Part shown: positions 43,112-53,122 of the stretch, piece by piece
Layout: every line of letters starts with the position of its first letter
How positions within the stretch are numbered: the first letter of the stretch is position 1
Assembly: GCF_022761125.1 (NCBI RefSeq)
Contig: NZ_JAKWJR010000009.1
Span: forward strand, 155,955-219,954
DNA length: 64,000 nucleotides
Origin: Nocardioides sp. SR21
GTDB lineage: Bacteria; Actinomycetota; Actinomycetes; Propionibacteriales; Nocardioidaceae
Direction of reading: 5' to 3'
Program-made: the position numbers and the translations under genes
Notes under the pieces: generated by a model
The model's input: the letters and a program-made list of their open reading frames with translations, nothing else
Told to the model about the DNA's origin: nothing
Database searches by the model: none

Positions 43112-44218
43112 GTGTCAGGACCCAACACCGACTACGACCCCGTGGAGGTCACCCCGTTGAAGCCGGAAGAGGTGGAGGCCGCCCGCGACGCCGCAGTCGC
43201 CGCGATCGCCGCAGCCGCAGACCTCGCCGACCTCAAGCAGGTGCGGATCGACCACGCGGGCGACCGCTCGCCGCTCGCGCTGGCCAACCGGGAGATCGGC
43301 GCGCTGCCGCCCCAGGCCCGCAAGGAGGCCGGCCAGCGGATCGGTCAGGCGCGCGGCGCCGTCAACCAGGCCCTGGCCGCGCGGCAGGAGGTGCTCGAGG
43401 CCGAGCACGAGGAGCGGATGCTGGTCGAGGAGACCGTCGACGTGACGCTCCCGACCGACCGGGTGCCCGCCGGCGCCCGGCACCCGATCACCACCGGCTC
43501 CGAGCTGATCGCCGACATCTTCGTCGCGATGGGCTGGGAGGTCGCCGAGGGCCCGGTCATCGAGGCCGAGTGGCTCAACTTCGACGCGCTCAACCTGGGC
43601 CCGGACCACCCGGCCCGCACGATGCAGGACACGTTCTGGACCGAGCCGGCCGAGAACCACCTGGTGCTTCGCACGCACACCTCGCCGGTCCAGGCGCGGA
43701 CCATGCTCACGCGCCAGCCCCCGATCTACGTCGTCTGCCCGGGGCGGGTCTTCCGCACCGACGAGTACGACGCCACGCACAGCCCGGTCTTCCACCAGGT
43801 CGAGGGCCTGGCCATCGACGAGGGCATCACGATGGCGAACCTCAAGGGCACGCTCGACCACTTCGCCGCGCAGATGTTCGGCGAGGGCATCAGCACCCGG
43901 TTCCGCCCGTCGTACTTCCCGTTCACCGAGCCCAGCGCCGAGGTCGACCTGGTCTGCTTCGTGTGCCGCGGCTCCGGGACGCTCGACGGCGCTTCCTGCC
44001 GCACCTGCCGCGGCGAGGGGTGGATCGAGTGGGGCGGCTGCGGCGTCGTGAACCCGCGCGTCCTGGCTGCCTGCGGCGTGGACGCGGAGCGCTACACCGG
44101 CTTCGCGTTCGGCATGGGCATCGACCGCACCCTGATGTTCCGCCAGGGCATCGAGGACCTGCGCGAGCTCTTCGAGGGCGACATCCGTTTCACCACTGCG
44201 TTCGGGAGTGAGCTGTGA
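43112..44218 (+). CDS. pheS: Phenylalanyl-tRNA synthetase alpha subunit
   Basis: 368 residues. With PheT it charges tRNA-Phe. The N-terminal coiled coil that contacts tRNA lies around residues 15-105. The class II catalytic domain shows motif 1-like HPITTGSELIADIF, motif 2 at FHQVEGLAID, and motif 3 at GFAFGMGIDRTLMF. GTG start. Its stop overlaps pheT by 4 nt (GTGA). Confidence 0.97.
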   Translation: MSGPNTDYDPVEVTPLKPEEVEAARDAAVAAIAAAADLADLKQVRIDHAGDRSPLALANREIGALPPQARKEAGQRIGQARGAVNQALAARQEVLEAEHEERMLVEETVDVTLPTDRVPAGARHPITTGSELIADIFVAMGWEVAEGPVIEAEWLNFDALNLGPDHPARTMQDTFWTEPAENHLVLRTHTSPVQARTMLTRQPPIYVVCPGRVFRTDEYDATHSPVFHQVEGLAIDEGITMANLKGTLDHFAAQMFGEGISTRFRPSYFPFTEPSAEVDLVCFVCRGSGTLDGASCRTCRGEGWIEWGGCGVVNPRVLAACGVDAERYTGFAFGMGIDRTLMFRQGIEDLRELFEGDIRFTTAFGSEL

Positions 44219-46698
44219 AGGCGCCTGCCAGCTGGATCCGTGAGTACGTCGACCTCCCGGCCGACGTCACCACCGAGGACCTCACCGCGCGGCTCACCGC
44301 GCTCGGCCTCAAGCTGGAGGCGATCGAGAGCGCCAGCGCCGGCATCACCGGCCCGCTGGTCGTCGGCAAGGTGCTCACGATGGAGCCCGAGCCGCAGAAG
44401 AACGGCAAGACGATCAACTGGTGCACCGTCGACGTCGGCGACGCCAACGGCACCGGCGAGCCCCAGGGCATCGTCTGCGGCGCGCACAACTTCGCGCCCG
44501 GCGACCTGGTCGTGGTGATCCTGCCCGGCGGCGTGCTGCCCGGGAACTTCCAGATCTCCGCGCGCAAGACCTACGGCCACCTGTCGGCCGGGATGATCTG
44601 CTCGGCCCGCGAGCTCGGCCTCGGCGAGGACCACGACGGCATCATCGTGCTGCCCGCCGACGCGGGCGCGCCCGGGACCGACGCGTTCGACGTGCTCGGC
44701 CTGCGCGAGGAGGTCATCGAGTTCGAGATCAACCCGGACCGTGCCTACGCGCTGTCGCTGCGCGGCATCGCCCGTGAGGCGGCCCTGGCCTACGACGCGC
44801 CGTACCGCGACCCCGCCGACCGCGACGTCCCGTCGCCGAACGACGCCGGCTACCCCGTCGTCATCGACGACCCGGTCGGCTGCCCGATGTTCGTGGCCCG
44901 CAAGGTCACCGGCTTCGACCCGGCCGCGCCGACGCCGGACTGGATGGCCACGCGCCTCCAGCAGGCCGGGATGCGCCCGATCTCGCTGGCCGTCGACGTC
45001 ACCAACTACGTGATGCTCGAGACCGGCCGGCCGATCCACGGCTACGACGCCGACAAGCTCCAGGGCCCGATCCGGGTCCGCCGGGCGACGGAGGGCGAGA
45101 CCCTCACGACGCTGGACGGCGCGCTGCGCACGCTCTCGACCGAGGACCTGGTCGTCACCGACGACTCCGGGATCATCGGCCTCGGCGGCGTGATGGGCGG
45201 CGAGACCACCGAGATGTCGGAGACCACGACCAACGTGCTGGTCGAGGCGGCCCACTGGGACGCGACCTCGATGTTCCGGACCGGCAAGCGCCACAGGATC
45301 AGCTCCGAGGCCGGCAAGCGCAACGAGCGTGGCGTCGACCCGGTGATCACGCCGGCCGCGGCCGACCGGGTCGTCGAGCTGCTGACGACGTACGGCGGCG
45401 GCACGGCCGACCCGGGCGTCACGGTGGTCGGCACCGCGCCGGAGCGGCCGGAGATCACGATCTCCTACGACCTGCCCGCCCGGGTGTCCGGCATGGACAT
45501 CGACGCGGCGACCACGGTCACGAACCTCGAGGCCGTCGGCTGCGCGTTGGTGAAGGAGGACACCACGCTGACCGCGACCCCGCCGCCGTGGCGCCCCGAC
45601 CTCAACGACCCGTTCGACCTGGTCGAGGAGGTCGCGCGGATCGTCGGGTACGACAACGTCCCGTCGGTGCTGCCGCGCGAGGCCGCCGGCCGCGGGCTCA
45701 CCCGCGAGCAGCGGCTGCGCCGTCGCGTCGGCCGGACCCTGGCCGGCGCCGGCTGCGTCGAGGTGATCAGCTTCCCGTTCGTCGGCGACGCGGCGTTCGA
45801 CGCGCTCGGCCTGCCGGCCGACGACCCGCTGCGGACGACGGTCCGGCTCGCGAACCCGCTGTCGAGCGAGGAGCCGTCGTACACCACGACGTTGCTGCCC
45901 GGCCTGCTCAAGGCGGCGGCCCGCAACCTCGGTCGCGGCGCGAGTGGAGTGTCGCTGTTCGAGACCGGCACGGTCGCCTTCCCGGTCGACCGGGGGCCCG
46001 CGCCGATCTACGGCGTCGACTGGCGCCCGAGCGAGGACGAGCTCGCCAAGCTGCTCGAGGCGCTGCCCGAGCAGCCGCTGCACCTCGCGGTCGTCCTCGC
46101 CGGCGAGCGTGAGCGCGCCGGGTGGTGGGGCGAGGGTCGCGAGGCCGGCTGGGCGGACGCGATCGGGCTGGTCCGCCGCCTCGGCACCGAGCTCGGTGTC
46201 GAGATCGAGGTCGTCTCCACGAGCCGCGCCCCGTGGCACCCGGGCCGCTGCGCCCAGGTGCGCCTGGCCGGTGTCGAGTTCGGCCACGCGGGCGAGCTGC
46301 ACCCGAAGGTCTGCGCGGCGTTCGGGCTCCCGGCCCGCAGCGCGGCGGTCGAGATCGACCTCGACTTCCTGATGCGGCACACCCGCGACGTCACCCCGGG
46401 GCCGGACTTCTCGACGTACCCGCAGGCCAAGGAGGACGTCGCCCTCGTGGTGGCCGCCGACGTGACTGCGGCCGACGTCGAGGCGGCCCTGCGCGAGGGT
46501 GCCGGCGACCTGCTGGAGTCGATCCGGCTGTTCGACGTCTACACCAGCGAGCAGCTCGGCGCGGACAAGAAGTCGCTCGCGTTCGCACTGCGATTCCGCG
46601 CCCCGGACCGGACGCTCACCGAGGAGGAGACGGCGGGCGCGCGCGACGCGGCCGTCGCGCTCGCCGCCGAGCGGACCGGTGCCGTCCAGCGCAGCTGA
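44215..46698 (+). CDS. pheT: Phenylalanyl-tRNA synthetase beta subunit
   Basis: 827 residues, full length. Domains in order: N-terminal B1, then a tRNA-binding EMAP-like domain (about 40-160, VGKVLTMEPEPQKNG), B3/B4 editing domain (PISLAVDVTNYVMLETGRP), B5, the degenerate synthetase-like core (from LREQRLRRRVGRTL-type helix near 500) and the C-terminal anticodon-binding domain (YPQAKEDVALVVAAD). GTG start coupled to pheS. Its end overlaps the regulator gene by 20 nt. Confidence 0.97.
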   Translation: MKAPASWIREYVDLPADVTTEDLTARLTALGLKLEAIESASAGITGPLVVGKVLTMEPEPQKNGKTINWCTVDVGDANGTGEPQGIVCGAHNFAPGDLVVVILPGGVLPGNFQISARKTYGHLSAGMICSARELGLGEDHDGIIVLPADAGAPGTDAFDVLGLREEVIEFEINPDRAYALSLRGIAREAALAYDAPYRDPADRDVPSPNDAGYPVVIDDPVGCPMFVARKVTGFDPAAPTPDWMATRLQQAGMRPISLAVDVTNYVMLETGRPIHGYDADKLQGPIRVRRATEGETLTTLDGALRTLSTEDLVVTDDSGIIGLGGVMGGETTEMSETTTNVLVEAAHWDATSMFRTGKRHRISSEAGKRNERGVDPVITPAAADRVVELLTTYGGGTADPGVTVVGTAPERPEITISYDLPARVSGMDIDAATTVTNLEAVGCALVKEDTTLTATPPPWRPDLNDPFDLVEEVARIVGYDNVPSVLPREAAGRGLTREQRLRRRVGRTLAGAGCVEVISFPFVGDAAFDALGLPADDPLRTTVRLANPLSSEEPSYTTTLLPGLLKAAARNLGRGASGVSLFETGTVAFPVDRGPAPIYGVDWRPSEDELAKLLEALPEQPLHLAVVLAGERERAGWWGEGREAGWADAIGLVRRLGTELGVEIEVVSTSRAPWHPGRCAQVRLAGVEFGHAGELHPKVCAAFGLPARSAAVEIDLDFLMRHTRDVTPGPDFSTYPQAKEDVALVVAADVTAADVEAALREGAGDLLESIRLFDVYTSEQLGADKKSLAFALRFRAPDRTLTEEETAGARDAAVALAAERTGAVQRS

Positions 46699-49648
46699 CG
46701 GACCGCGGCTGACGGTCCTCGACGAGGTCACCTGGGACGGCTCGCCCGTCCCGGGTGAGCGGACGCACGCCTTGCTGCGCGCGCTCGCCGAGGCCGGTTC
46801 CCGAGGACTATCCGAGACCGCGCTGGTGGACGAGGTCTGGGGCGACGACGTCCCGGCCAACCCCACGAAGGCGCTGCAGGTCGTCGTCTCCCGCGCCCGC
46901 TCGGCCACCAGCGCGGACGCGATCGAGCGGACCGCGCGCGGCTACCGGCTCGCGCTCGCGACCGCCGAGGTCGACGCGTGGGCGCTGCGGCCCGAGGGTC
47001 TGCGGCTCGCCGCCGCGGGGGAGTACGCCGCTGCGCTCCCGCTGCTCGAGCGCGCCGACGCCGACGACGACGTGGTGGCCGCGCTGCTGCGCTCGGTCGC
47101 CGGCGTGCACGGCGTGCCCGCGGCGCTGGAGCGCTACGAGTCCTACCGCGAGCGGCTGGCCGACCGCCTCGGCGTCGACCCGAGCCCCGAGCTCCAGGCG
47201 CTGCACGCCGAGCTGCTGGCCCGTGACCACCCGGTCCGCGAGGGGCTGCTCTACGAGGCTTCCCGGCTGATCGGCCGCGAAGGTGACGTCATCGCGCTCG
47301 AGGAGATGATCCGCACGGCCCGGGTGACGTCGATCGTCGGGCCGGGTGGACTCGGCAAGACGCGGCTCGCGCACCTGATGGGCCGGCTCGCCGAGCAGCC
47401 GACAGTCTACTTCGTCGAGCTCGCCGGCGTCACCTCGCCCGAGGGCGTCGCGGTCGAGGTCGGCGACGTGCTCGGCGTGCGTGAGTCGGTCGCCGGCCGC
47501 CTCACGTCCGCCGCGGCCCGCCGTACCGACCTGGTCGGCCGGATCGTCGACCAGGTCGGTAGCGCGCCCGCGCTGCTGATCCTCGACAACTGCGAGCACC
47601 TGGTCGAGGCGGTCGCCGACCTCGTCTCCGTGCTGGTGCAGCGGACCCCGTCGCTCCGGATCCTCACGACGACCCGAGCGCCCCTCGGCCTCGCGGCCGA
47701 GCGCGTCTACCAGCTGCCGCAGCTCGGGCTCGACGACGCCGTGGAGCTGTTCGGGGAGCGAGCCACCGCTGCGCGTCCCGGCGTACGCCTCGTCGCGGGG
47801 GAGGTGCGCTCGCTGGTCGCCCGGCTCGACGGGCTGCCGCTGGCGGTGGAGCTGGCTGCTGCGAAGGTGCGGGTCATGTCGGTCGCCGAGATCGAGCGCC
47901 GCATCGGGGACCGCTTCACGCTGCTGCGTGGCGGCTCCCGCGACGCCCCCGAGCGGCACCAGACGCTGCTGGCGGTGATCGACTGGAGCTGGTACCTGCT
48001 GCGCGACGAGGAGCGCGTCGCCCTGCGCCGGCTCTCGATCTTCCGCGACGGCTTCTCGCTCGGCGGTGCCGAGGCGGTCGTGGACGGCGACGCCCTGAGC
48101 TCGCTCGCGAATCTCGTCGACCAGTCGCTGGTGACGGTGGTCGAAGGTGCGGGCGAGGTGCGCTACCGGCTGCTGGAGACGGTGCGTGAGTTCGGCCAGA
48201 TGCAGCTGGTCGGCGCGGGCGACGACGTCGAGACCAGCGGCCGCCTGCGCAACTGGGGTCTCGGGTACGCAGAGGACTGCATGGGCCGGCTCTTCGGTCC
48301 GGAGCAGGTCGAGGCGATGGCCGACATCCGGACTGAGGAGGGCAACCTCGTCGACCTGCTCCGTCGCTGCCTGCGCGACCGCGACCCCGACGCGGTGGTG
48401 GTCCTCATGGCCTGCCTGTCGGACTTCTGGACGATCGAGGGCAACCACCTCAAGGTCGTCAACGTCTCGCCCGAGGTCGAGGAGGTCATCGTCGGCGCCT
48501 CGATCGCCGCGACGCACGAGGACGCGTACCGCACCACCCTGACGGCGATCGCGTTCAACTCGATGATCTTCTCCGACGCGACCGCGAGCCGCGCCTACGA
48601 GCAGTTGAAGCTGGTCGGACCGGGTGATCCCGGCACCCGCGGTGGCATCGCGGCCGGCGTCCTCCTCGTGGCGTTCGGCGACGATCGCGCCGACGCTCTC
48701 GCGGATCTCTGCGCCGACCCCGACCGCCGGGTCGCCCAGCTGGCCCTGCAGTGGTCGAGCCAGATCCAGGAGAACCTCGGGGCGGTGCGACTCGCGCAGC
48801 AGCTCGGGCTCGACGCCCTGTCGCTCACCCGCCCCGAGGACGGACCGTGGGGCGCTGCGCTCATCCGCGCCCAGCTCGCCGGTCTCACCATGCAGGTGGG
48901 CGACATGGGAGAGGCGATGGGGTACGCCCACGACGCGATCCCGGTCCTCGGGGCGCTCGGCGCCGGGGAGGACGTCGCGCAGCTCAAGGCGGTCCTCGCG
49001 GTCGGCGCGATGGTGGACGGCCGGCTCGACGAGGCAGAGCGGATCTTCGAGGAGATCGAGGCCGAGGACGCGGGCACCGGTGTCTTCGGGGCCGCCATCA
49101 TCCTGCTCTGCGGGCGCGCCGAGCTCGACCTCGCCTCGGGTCGGGTCGACCGGGGCCTGCGGGCCTACCGGCAGGCGGTGGTCACGCTGTCCGAGCGGGG
49201 CTTCCCGGCTCTCGACATGATGCGCGGCTTCGAGCCGTGGACGCTGTACGCGGAGTCGGCCGCCGTTGCGGCACACCTGGCCCACGGTCGTCAGGCCGAG
49301 GTCGAGGACCTGCGCCGCGACCTCCTGGTGAAGGCGCCGAACATCCTGGCCGGCGCCATCGGCTTCCTCGACTACCCGGTCTTCGGCTCGATCCTGTTCG
49401 CACTCGCTCGGTGGGAGCTCGCCGACGACCCGACGCCTGTACGCGCCGAGCGCGCCGTACACCTGCTCGTCTACGCCGACCGGTTCGGCTACAACCGGCA
49501 GCTCCCGAGCCTGGCCTGGGCGCCCGCGCTGGCCCTGGCCGAGGCGGTGATGCCGGGCGAGGAGGCGCGGTTCCGCGCAACCCTCGGGGAACGCAACGCG
49601 CCCGAGCTCCGCCAGGAGGTCGGCGACCTGCTGGCGGAGCTCGGTTGA
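46679..49648 (+). CDS. AfsR/SARP-type ATPase transcriptional regulator
   Basis: 989 residues. The N-terminus has an OmpR-like winged-helix DNA-binding domain (ETALVDEVWGDDVPANPTKALQVVVSR, about 30-95) and a bacterial transcriptional activation domain (about 98-180, ending VDPSPELQALHAELL). An NB-ARC-like NTPase follows: Walker A GPGGLGKTR at 221-229, Walker B LLILDNCEHL, then RLDGLPLAVELAAAK. The C-terminal half is helical, of TPR-like composition. Such regulators often control secondary metabolism or transport. GTG start within the end of pheT. It is convergent with a DrrAB-type exporter. Confidence 0.9.
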   Translation: MPSSAADGPRLTVLDEVTWDGSPVPGERTHALLRALAEAGSRGLSETALVDEVWGDDVPANPTKALQVVVSRARSATSADAIERTARGYRLALATAEVDAWALRPEGLRLAAAGEYAAALPLLERADADDDVVAALLRSVAGVHGVPAALERYESYRERLADRLGVDPSPELQALHAELLARDHPVREGLLYEASRLIGREGDVIALEEMIRTARVTSIVGPGGLGKTRLAHLMGRLAEQPTVYFVELAGVTSPEGVAVEVGDVLGVRESVAGRLTSAAARRTDLVGRIVDQVGSAPALLILDNCEHLVEAVADLVSVLVQRTPSLRILTTTRAPLGLAAERVYQLPQLGLDDAVELFGERATAARPGVRLVAGEVRSLVARLDGLPLAVELAAAKVRVMSVAEIERRIGDRFTLLRGGSRDAPERHQTLLAVIDWSWYLLRDEERVALRRLSIFRDGFSLGGAEAVVDGDALSSLANLVDQSLVTVVEGAGEVRYRLLETVREFGQMQLVGAGDDVETSGRLRNWGLGYAEDCMGRLFGPEQVEAMADIRTEEGNLVDLLRRCLRDRDPDAVVVLMACLSDFWTIEGNHLKVVNVSPEVEEVIVGASIAATHEDAYRTTLTAIAFNSMIFSDATASRAYEQLKLVGPGDPGTRGGIAAGVLLVAFGDDRADALADLCADPDRRVAQLALQWSSQIQENLGAVRLAQQLGLDALSLTRPEDGPWGAALIRAQLAGLTMQVGDMGEAMGYAHDAIPVLGALGAGEDVAQLKAVLAVGAMVDGRLDEAERIFEEIEAEDAGTGVFGAAIILLCGRAELDLASGRVDRGLRAYRQAVVTLSERGFPALDMMRGFEPWTLYAESAAVAAHLAHGRQAEVEDLRRDLLVKAPNILAGAIGFLDYPVFGSILFALARWELADDPTPVRAERAVHLLVYADRFGYNRQLPSLAWAPALALAEAVMPGEEARFRATLGERNAPELRQEVGDLLAELG

Positions 49649-49655
49649 GGATCAC

Positions 49656-49720
49656 GGACAGTCCCTGACGGATGGGTCCCGTTTCGGTGGTGGCACGGGC
49701 CCGATCGTCAGGGACCGTCC
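49656..49720. terminator. 65-bp palindrome between convergent regulator and ABC-transporter genes
   Basis: Outer arms GGAC(A)GTCCCTGACG and CGTCAGGGAC(C)GTCC pair with a single mismatch; inner GGGTCCCGT and ACGGGCCC add a second partly paired segment around a ~12-nt loop. It lies only 7 nt after one stop codon and 7 nt before the other, so it may act as a terminator for both strands. Confidence 0.6.
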
Positions 49721-49727
49721 CTCCGGC

Positions 49728-50558
49728 TCAGACCTTCTTCTTGTAGCTGCGCACCGCGAGCGGCAGGAAGATCGCGACCACGATCCCGCAGCCGAGCAGC
49801 GCCCAGCCGACGTTCGCGGTGACCGCGCCCTCGTTCATCAGGTCGCGGAGGGCCGAGATCACCAGCGACACGGGGTTGACGTTCACGAACGCCTCGAGCC
49901 AGCTCGGCAGCGTCTCCGCCGGGACGAACGCGTTCGACAGGAACGTCAGCGGGAACATCACCATCATCGAGATCCCCTGCACGGCCTGCGCGCTGCGCGC
50001 TCGGGTGCCGAAGTACGTGAAGATCCACGCCAGCGACCAGCCGGCGACGACCGTCAGCACCCACCCCGCGAGTACACCGGGTACGCCGCCGCCGGGCCGG
50101 TAGCCCATCAGCACGCCGGTGAGGATGGTCAGCGTCGCGGCGGTGCCGTAGCGGATGAGGTCCGCCAACGCCGGTCCGACCAGCGGAGCGATCCGTGCGA
50201 TCGGCAGCGACTTGAAGCGATCGAAGACGCCCTTGTCCATGTCCTCGCGCAGTTGGATGCCGGTCGCCATGCAGGCCGTCAGTGCGGTCTGGGCGAGGAT
50301 GCCGGTGATCACGATCGGCAGGTAGTCCTCGACGCTGCCGGAGATCGCGCCGCCGAAGATGTAGGCGAACATCGCGGTGAACAGCAGCGGCTGCAGCGTG
50401 ACGTCGAACCACTGCTCGGGGTTGCGGCGCATCTTCTTCAGCGCGCGCCACGCCATCGCGAGGCTCTGGTCGATCGTGTCGCGCAGCGACGGGCGGGCGA
50501 CGATGGTGCGGTCGAGCACCTCGGCCGTCTCGTGATCGGGGAGCAGGGTGGTGCTCAT
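49728..50558 (-). CDS. ABC-2 type exporter permease (DrrB-like)
   Basis: 276 residues with about six transmembrane helices. The ABC-2 core is clear: PLLFTAMFAYIFGG near residue 60, GIQLREDMDKGVFDRFKSLPIA in the cytosolic loop and FLSNAFVPAETLPSWL before the last helices. It is coupled by a 4-nt overlap to the ATPase gene upstream, and together they form a drug- or lipid-type exporter of the daunorubicin-resistance group. The substrate is unknown. Confidence 0.92.
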   Translation of the reverse strand: MSTTLLPDHETAEVLDRTIVARPSLRDTIDQSLAMAWRALKKMRRNPEQWFDVTLQPLLFTAMFAYIFGGAISGSVEDYLPIVITGILAQTALTACMATGIQLREDMDKGVFDRFKSLPIARIAPLVGPALADLIRYGTAATLTILTGVLMGYRPGGGVPGVLAGWVLTVVAGWSLAWIFTYFGTRARSAQAVQGISMMVMFPLTFLSNAFVPAETLPSWLEAFVNVNPVSLVISALRDLMNEGAVTANVGWALLGCGIVVAIFLPLAVRSYKKKV

Positions 50559-51544
50559 CGGGCCACCTCCATCTGGGGGTCGGTCTCGTCCTCGGCGGCG
50601 TGGCCGGTGATGGCCATGAACACCTCGTCGAGGGTGGGCTTCTGGACCGTCGCGCTCGCGATCGACAGCCCGGACTGGCGCAGTGCGATCAGGACGTCGG
50701 CGGCCCGGTTGGCGTCGGCGAGCGCGGCGTTCATGCCGCCGGCCTCCGGCGTCAGCACCGGCTCCTCGCCGAGGACGCGTCGTACGACGGAGGCCGCGTC
50801 GGCGGTGTCGGCGGCCTCGGACATCCGCAGCTGCAGCGTCGAGCTGCCCACGGAGGTCTTGAGCTCGTCGGGTGTGCCCTCGGCGACCTTGCGGCCGCGG
50901 TCGATCACCGCGATCCGGCCGGCCAGCTGGTCGGCCTCGTCGAGGTACTGGGTCGTGAGCAGCACGGTGCTCCCGCCCCGGATGAGCTCCCGGATCGTGT
51001 CCCACATCTGGCCCCGGGTGCGCGGGTCGAGACCCGTCGTCGGCTCGTCGAGGAAGATCAGCGGTGGCTGCGAGATCAGGCTGGCCGCGAGGTCGAGCCG
51101 GCGCCGCATGCCGCCGGAGAACGCCTTGATCTGCTTGTCGCGCGCCTCGGTCAGGCCGAACCGCTCGAGCAGGTCGGAGGCGGTCGCCCTCGACCTCGCG
51201 GAGGACAGGCCCTGCAGGCGCCCGAACAGCCAGAGGTTCTCGAAGCCGGTGAGGTTCTCGTCGACGGAGGCGTACTGCCCGGTCACGCCGACGAGCTGGC
51301 GGATCATGTGCGGCTCGCGGCGTACGTCGACGCCGAAGATGCGGGCCTCGCCGCCATCCATCGGCAACAGGGTGGCGAGCATCTTGAGGGTGGTGGTCTT
51401 GCCGGCGCCGTTCGGGCCGAGCACGCCGAAGACCTCGCCGCGGCGGACCTCGAGGTCGACCTGGTCGACCGCGCGGTGCTCGCCGAACGTCTTGACCAGG
51501 CCGGCGGCGGCGACGGCCAGGTCGGTGTCAGGGAGTCGTGTCAT
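50555..51544 (-). CDS. ABC transporter ATP-binding protein (DrrA-like)
   Basis: 329 residues. Walker A GPNGAGKTT is near residues 44-52, the Q-loop in TGQYASVDENLTG, the signature FSGGMRRRLDLA and Walker B PLIFLDEPTTGLD. The ~80-residue C-terminal extension (GRKVAEGTPDELKTSVGSSTL onward) is typical of DrrA-family exporters. ATG start. It pairs with the overlapping permease gene. Confidence 0.94.
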   Translation of the reverse strand: MTRLPDTDLAVAAAGLVKTFGEHRAVDQVDLEVRRGEVFGVLGPNGAGKTTTLKMLATLLPMDGGEARIFGVDVRREPHMIRQLVGVTGQYASVDENLTGFENLWLFGRLQGLSSARSRATASDLLERFGLTEARDKQIKAFSGGMRRRLDLAASLISQPPLIFLDEPTTGLDPRTRGQMWDTIRELIRGGSTVLLTTQYLDEADQLAGRIAVIDRGRKVAEGTPDELKTSVGSSTLQLRMSEAADTADAASVVRRVLGEEPVLTPEAGGMNAALADANRAADVLIALRQSGLSIASATVQKPTLDEVFMAITGHAAEDETDPQMEVAR

Positions 51545-51591
51545 GGGAGCAGGTTGACCCGCCCCGGTTTCAGCCCGCCTTCACCCCGGTT

Positions 51592-53064
51592 TCACGCACC
51601 CGGTGGCGTCCTCGGCGCTGGCAGCACGGGGAAGGGCGTCCGGCACTCCGGGCCGCTGCAGTTCCGCAGCGCACGCAGCCTCCCCGCGAGGGCGGCCTCG
51701 ACCGGGCGGTACCGCGCCGTCCCGGCCCGATTGTGCAGCTCGCCCGGGTCCAGACGTCGGTCGTAGAGCTCGATGAAGCCGGACCTCCAGCGCACGTAGG
51801 TGTAGCGACCGGTCCGTACGCCGACATACGTCACGGCGTGCCCGTGCCGCGCGGTCTGGATCAGCTGGGTGGCGCGGCGCAGCTCGCGGTTCTCGGTCGC
51901 GAAGGGCATGAGATCGCGCCCGTCGACCACCAGGTCCGGGTCGGCGCCGGCGAGCGCTGCGAACGTCGGCGCGAGGTCGATCAGGGACGTCGCCTGGCGG
52001 CGCACCTGTCCGGCAGGGATACCTGGACCCCGGATCAGCAGCGGGATCGAGACCGACTCCTGGTAGGGCACGACCTTCCCGATGTGGCGGTGCTCGCCGA
52101 GCAGGTAGCCGTTGTCGCTGGTGAACACGACCACCGTGTCGTCGATCTCGCCTGCCTCCTCGAGCGCGGCGACCGTGTCCGCGACCGCGTCGTCGACCGA
52201 CGCCAGCGAACGGATGCGCTCGGTGAAGATCGCCTGGACGTCGGCCGGGTCGACCTCCGGGCGGCTGCTGAGCATCCCCGGCTTGTCACTCACGTCCTCG
52301 TTGAACGACGGCTTCGAGAGCTGAGGAGCGATCTCGTCCGCGAGGATCGTCTCGTGGCGGACCGCCGGACGGGGGCGGTGCGTGCAGCCGCCGCCCTCGG
52401 TCGCCGTGCGACACGTGCCGTGCGGCGCGACGTACGACGCCCAGATGAAGAACGGCGACGAGTCGGTGCTGAACTCCTCGATCAGCTCCCTGGTGAGCGC
52501 CGCGATGGTGTCGTTGCTGTGGACGCCCTCGACGGTGACCGGAGCGCCCCTCCCGGTCATCTGGAAGTCGAAGTAGCGGTAGATCCCGGCGACGATGGCG
52601 TTGAAGACGTCCCAGCCCGGTTGCGTCGGCGGGTCGCCGCGGTACAGGTTGAGGTACTTCCCGATGAAACCCGTGTGGTAGCCGCTGTCGTGGAGCCATG
52701 TCGCCACGGTCCGGGTGTTGTCGAGTGCGCCGTAGCCGCCGAAGGGCCCGCTGTTGTCCCGCACGTGGTTGTTCTGGCTGTACTGCCCGGTCAGGATCGA
52801 CGCCCGCGCCGGGCAGCAGAGCGGGTTCGGCGAGATGAAGTTCGAGAACCGAACGCCGCTGTCGCCCAGGAGGTGGCGGGTCTGTGGCATCCACCTCAGG
52901 TCCGAGGTCGATTGGTCGTCGGTGGTGATCAGCACGATGTTGGGGCGTCCTGCCGCGGCCGCCGTGGTCGGCACGCCCGACGTCGCGGGACCCGCCGGCG
53001 GCACGGCCAGGCCGACAGCGAGAACCGCTGCCGCCGTCCAGAACGACACACGAGATCGAGTCAT
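51592..53064 (-). CDS. Secreted sulfatase
   Basis: 490 residues. An N-terminal signal peptide is followed at about residue 40 by the alkaline-phosphatase-like core. NIVLITTDDQS supplies the first metal aspartates. The sulfatase motif CxPxR is CCPAR at residues 83-87, so Cys83 would be converted to formylglycine, followed by ASILTGQY. VFTSDNGYLLGEH supplies the distal metal site. GGAGGTGACG before the ATG fixes the start. No formylglycine-generating enzyme gene is adjacent. The substrate is unknown; the family acts on sulfate esters of sugars or glycosaminoglycans. Confidence 0.92.
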   Translation of the reverse strand: MTRSRVSFWTAAAVLAVGLAVPPAGPATSGVPTTAAAAGRPNIVLITTDDQSTSDLRWMPQTRHLLGDSGVRFSNFISPNPLCCPARASILTGQYSQNNHVRDNSGPFGGYGALDNTRTVATWLHDSGYHTGFIGKYLNLYRGDPPTQPGWDVFNAIVAGIYRYFDFQMTGRGAPVTVEGVHSNDTIAALTRELIEEFSTDSSPFFIWASYVAPHGTCRTATEGGGCTHRPRPAVRHETILADEIAPQLSKPSFNEDVSDKPGMLSSRPEVDPADVQAIFTERIRSLASVDDAVADTVAALEEAGEIDDTVVVFTSDNGYLLGEHRHIGKVVPYQESVSIPLLIRGPGIPAGQVRRQATSLIDLAPTFAALAGADPDLVVDGRDLMPFATENRELRRATQLIQTARHGHAVTYVGVRTGRYTYVRWRSGFIELYDRRLDPGELHNRAGTARYRPVEAALAGRLRALRNCSGPECRTPFPVLPAPRTPPGA

Positions 53065-53122
53065 CGTCACCTCCCGAAAGGTGCCTCCCACTCTGTCAGG
53101 CCGGTCGGCGGACGACCATGGG

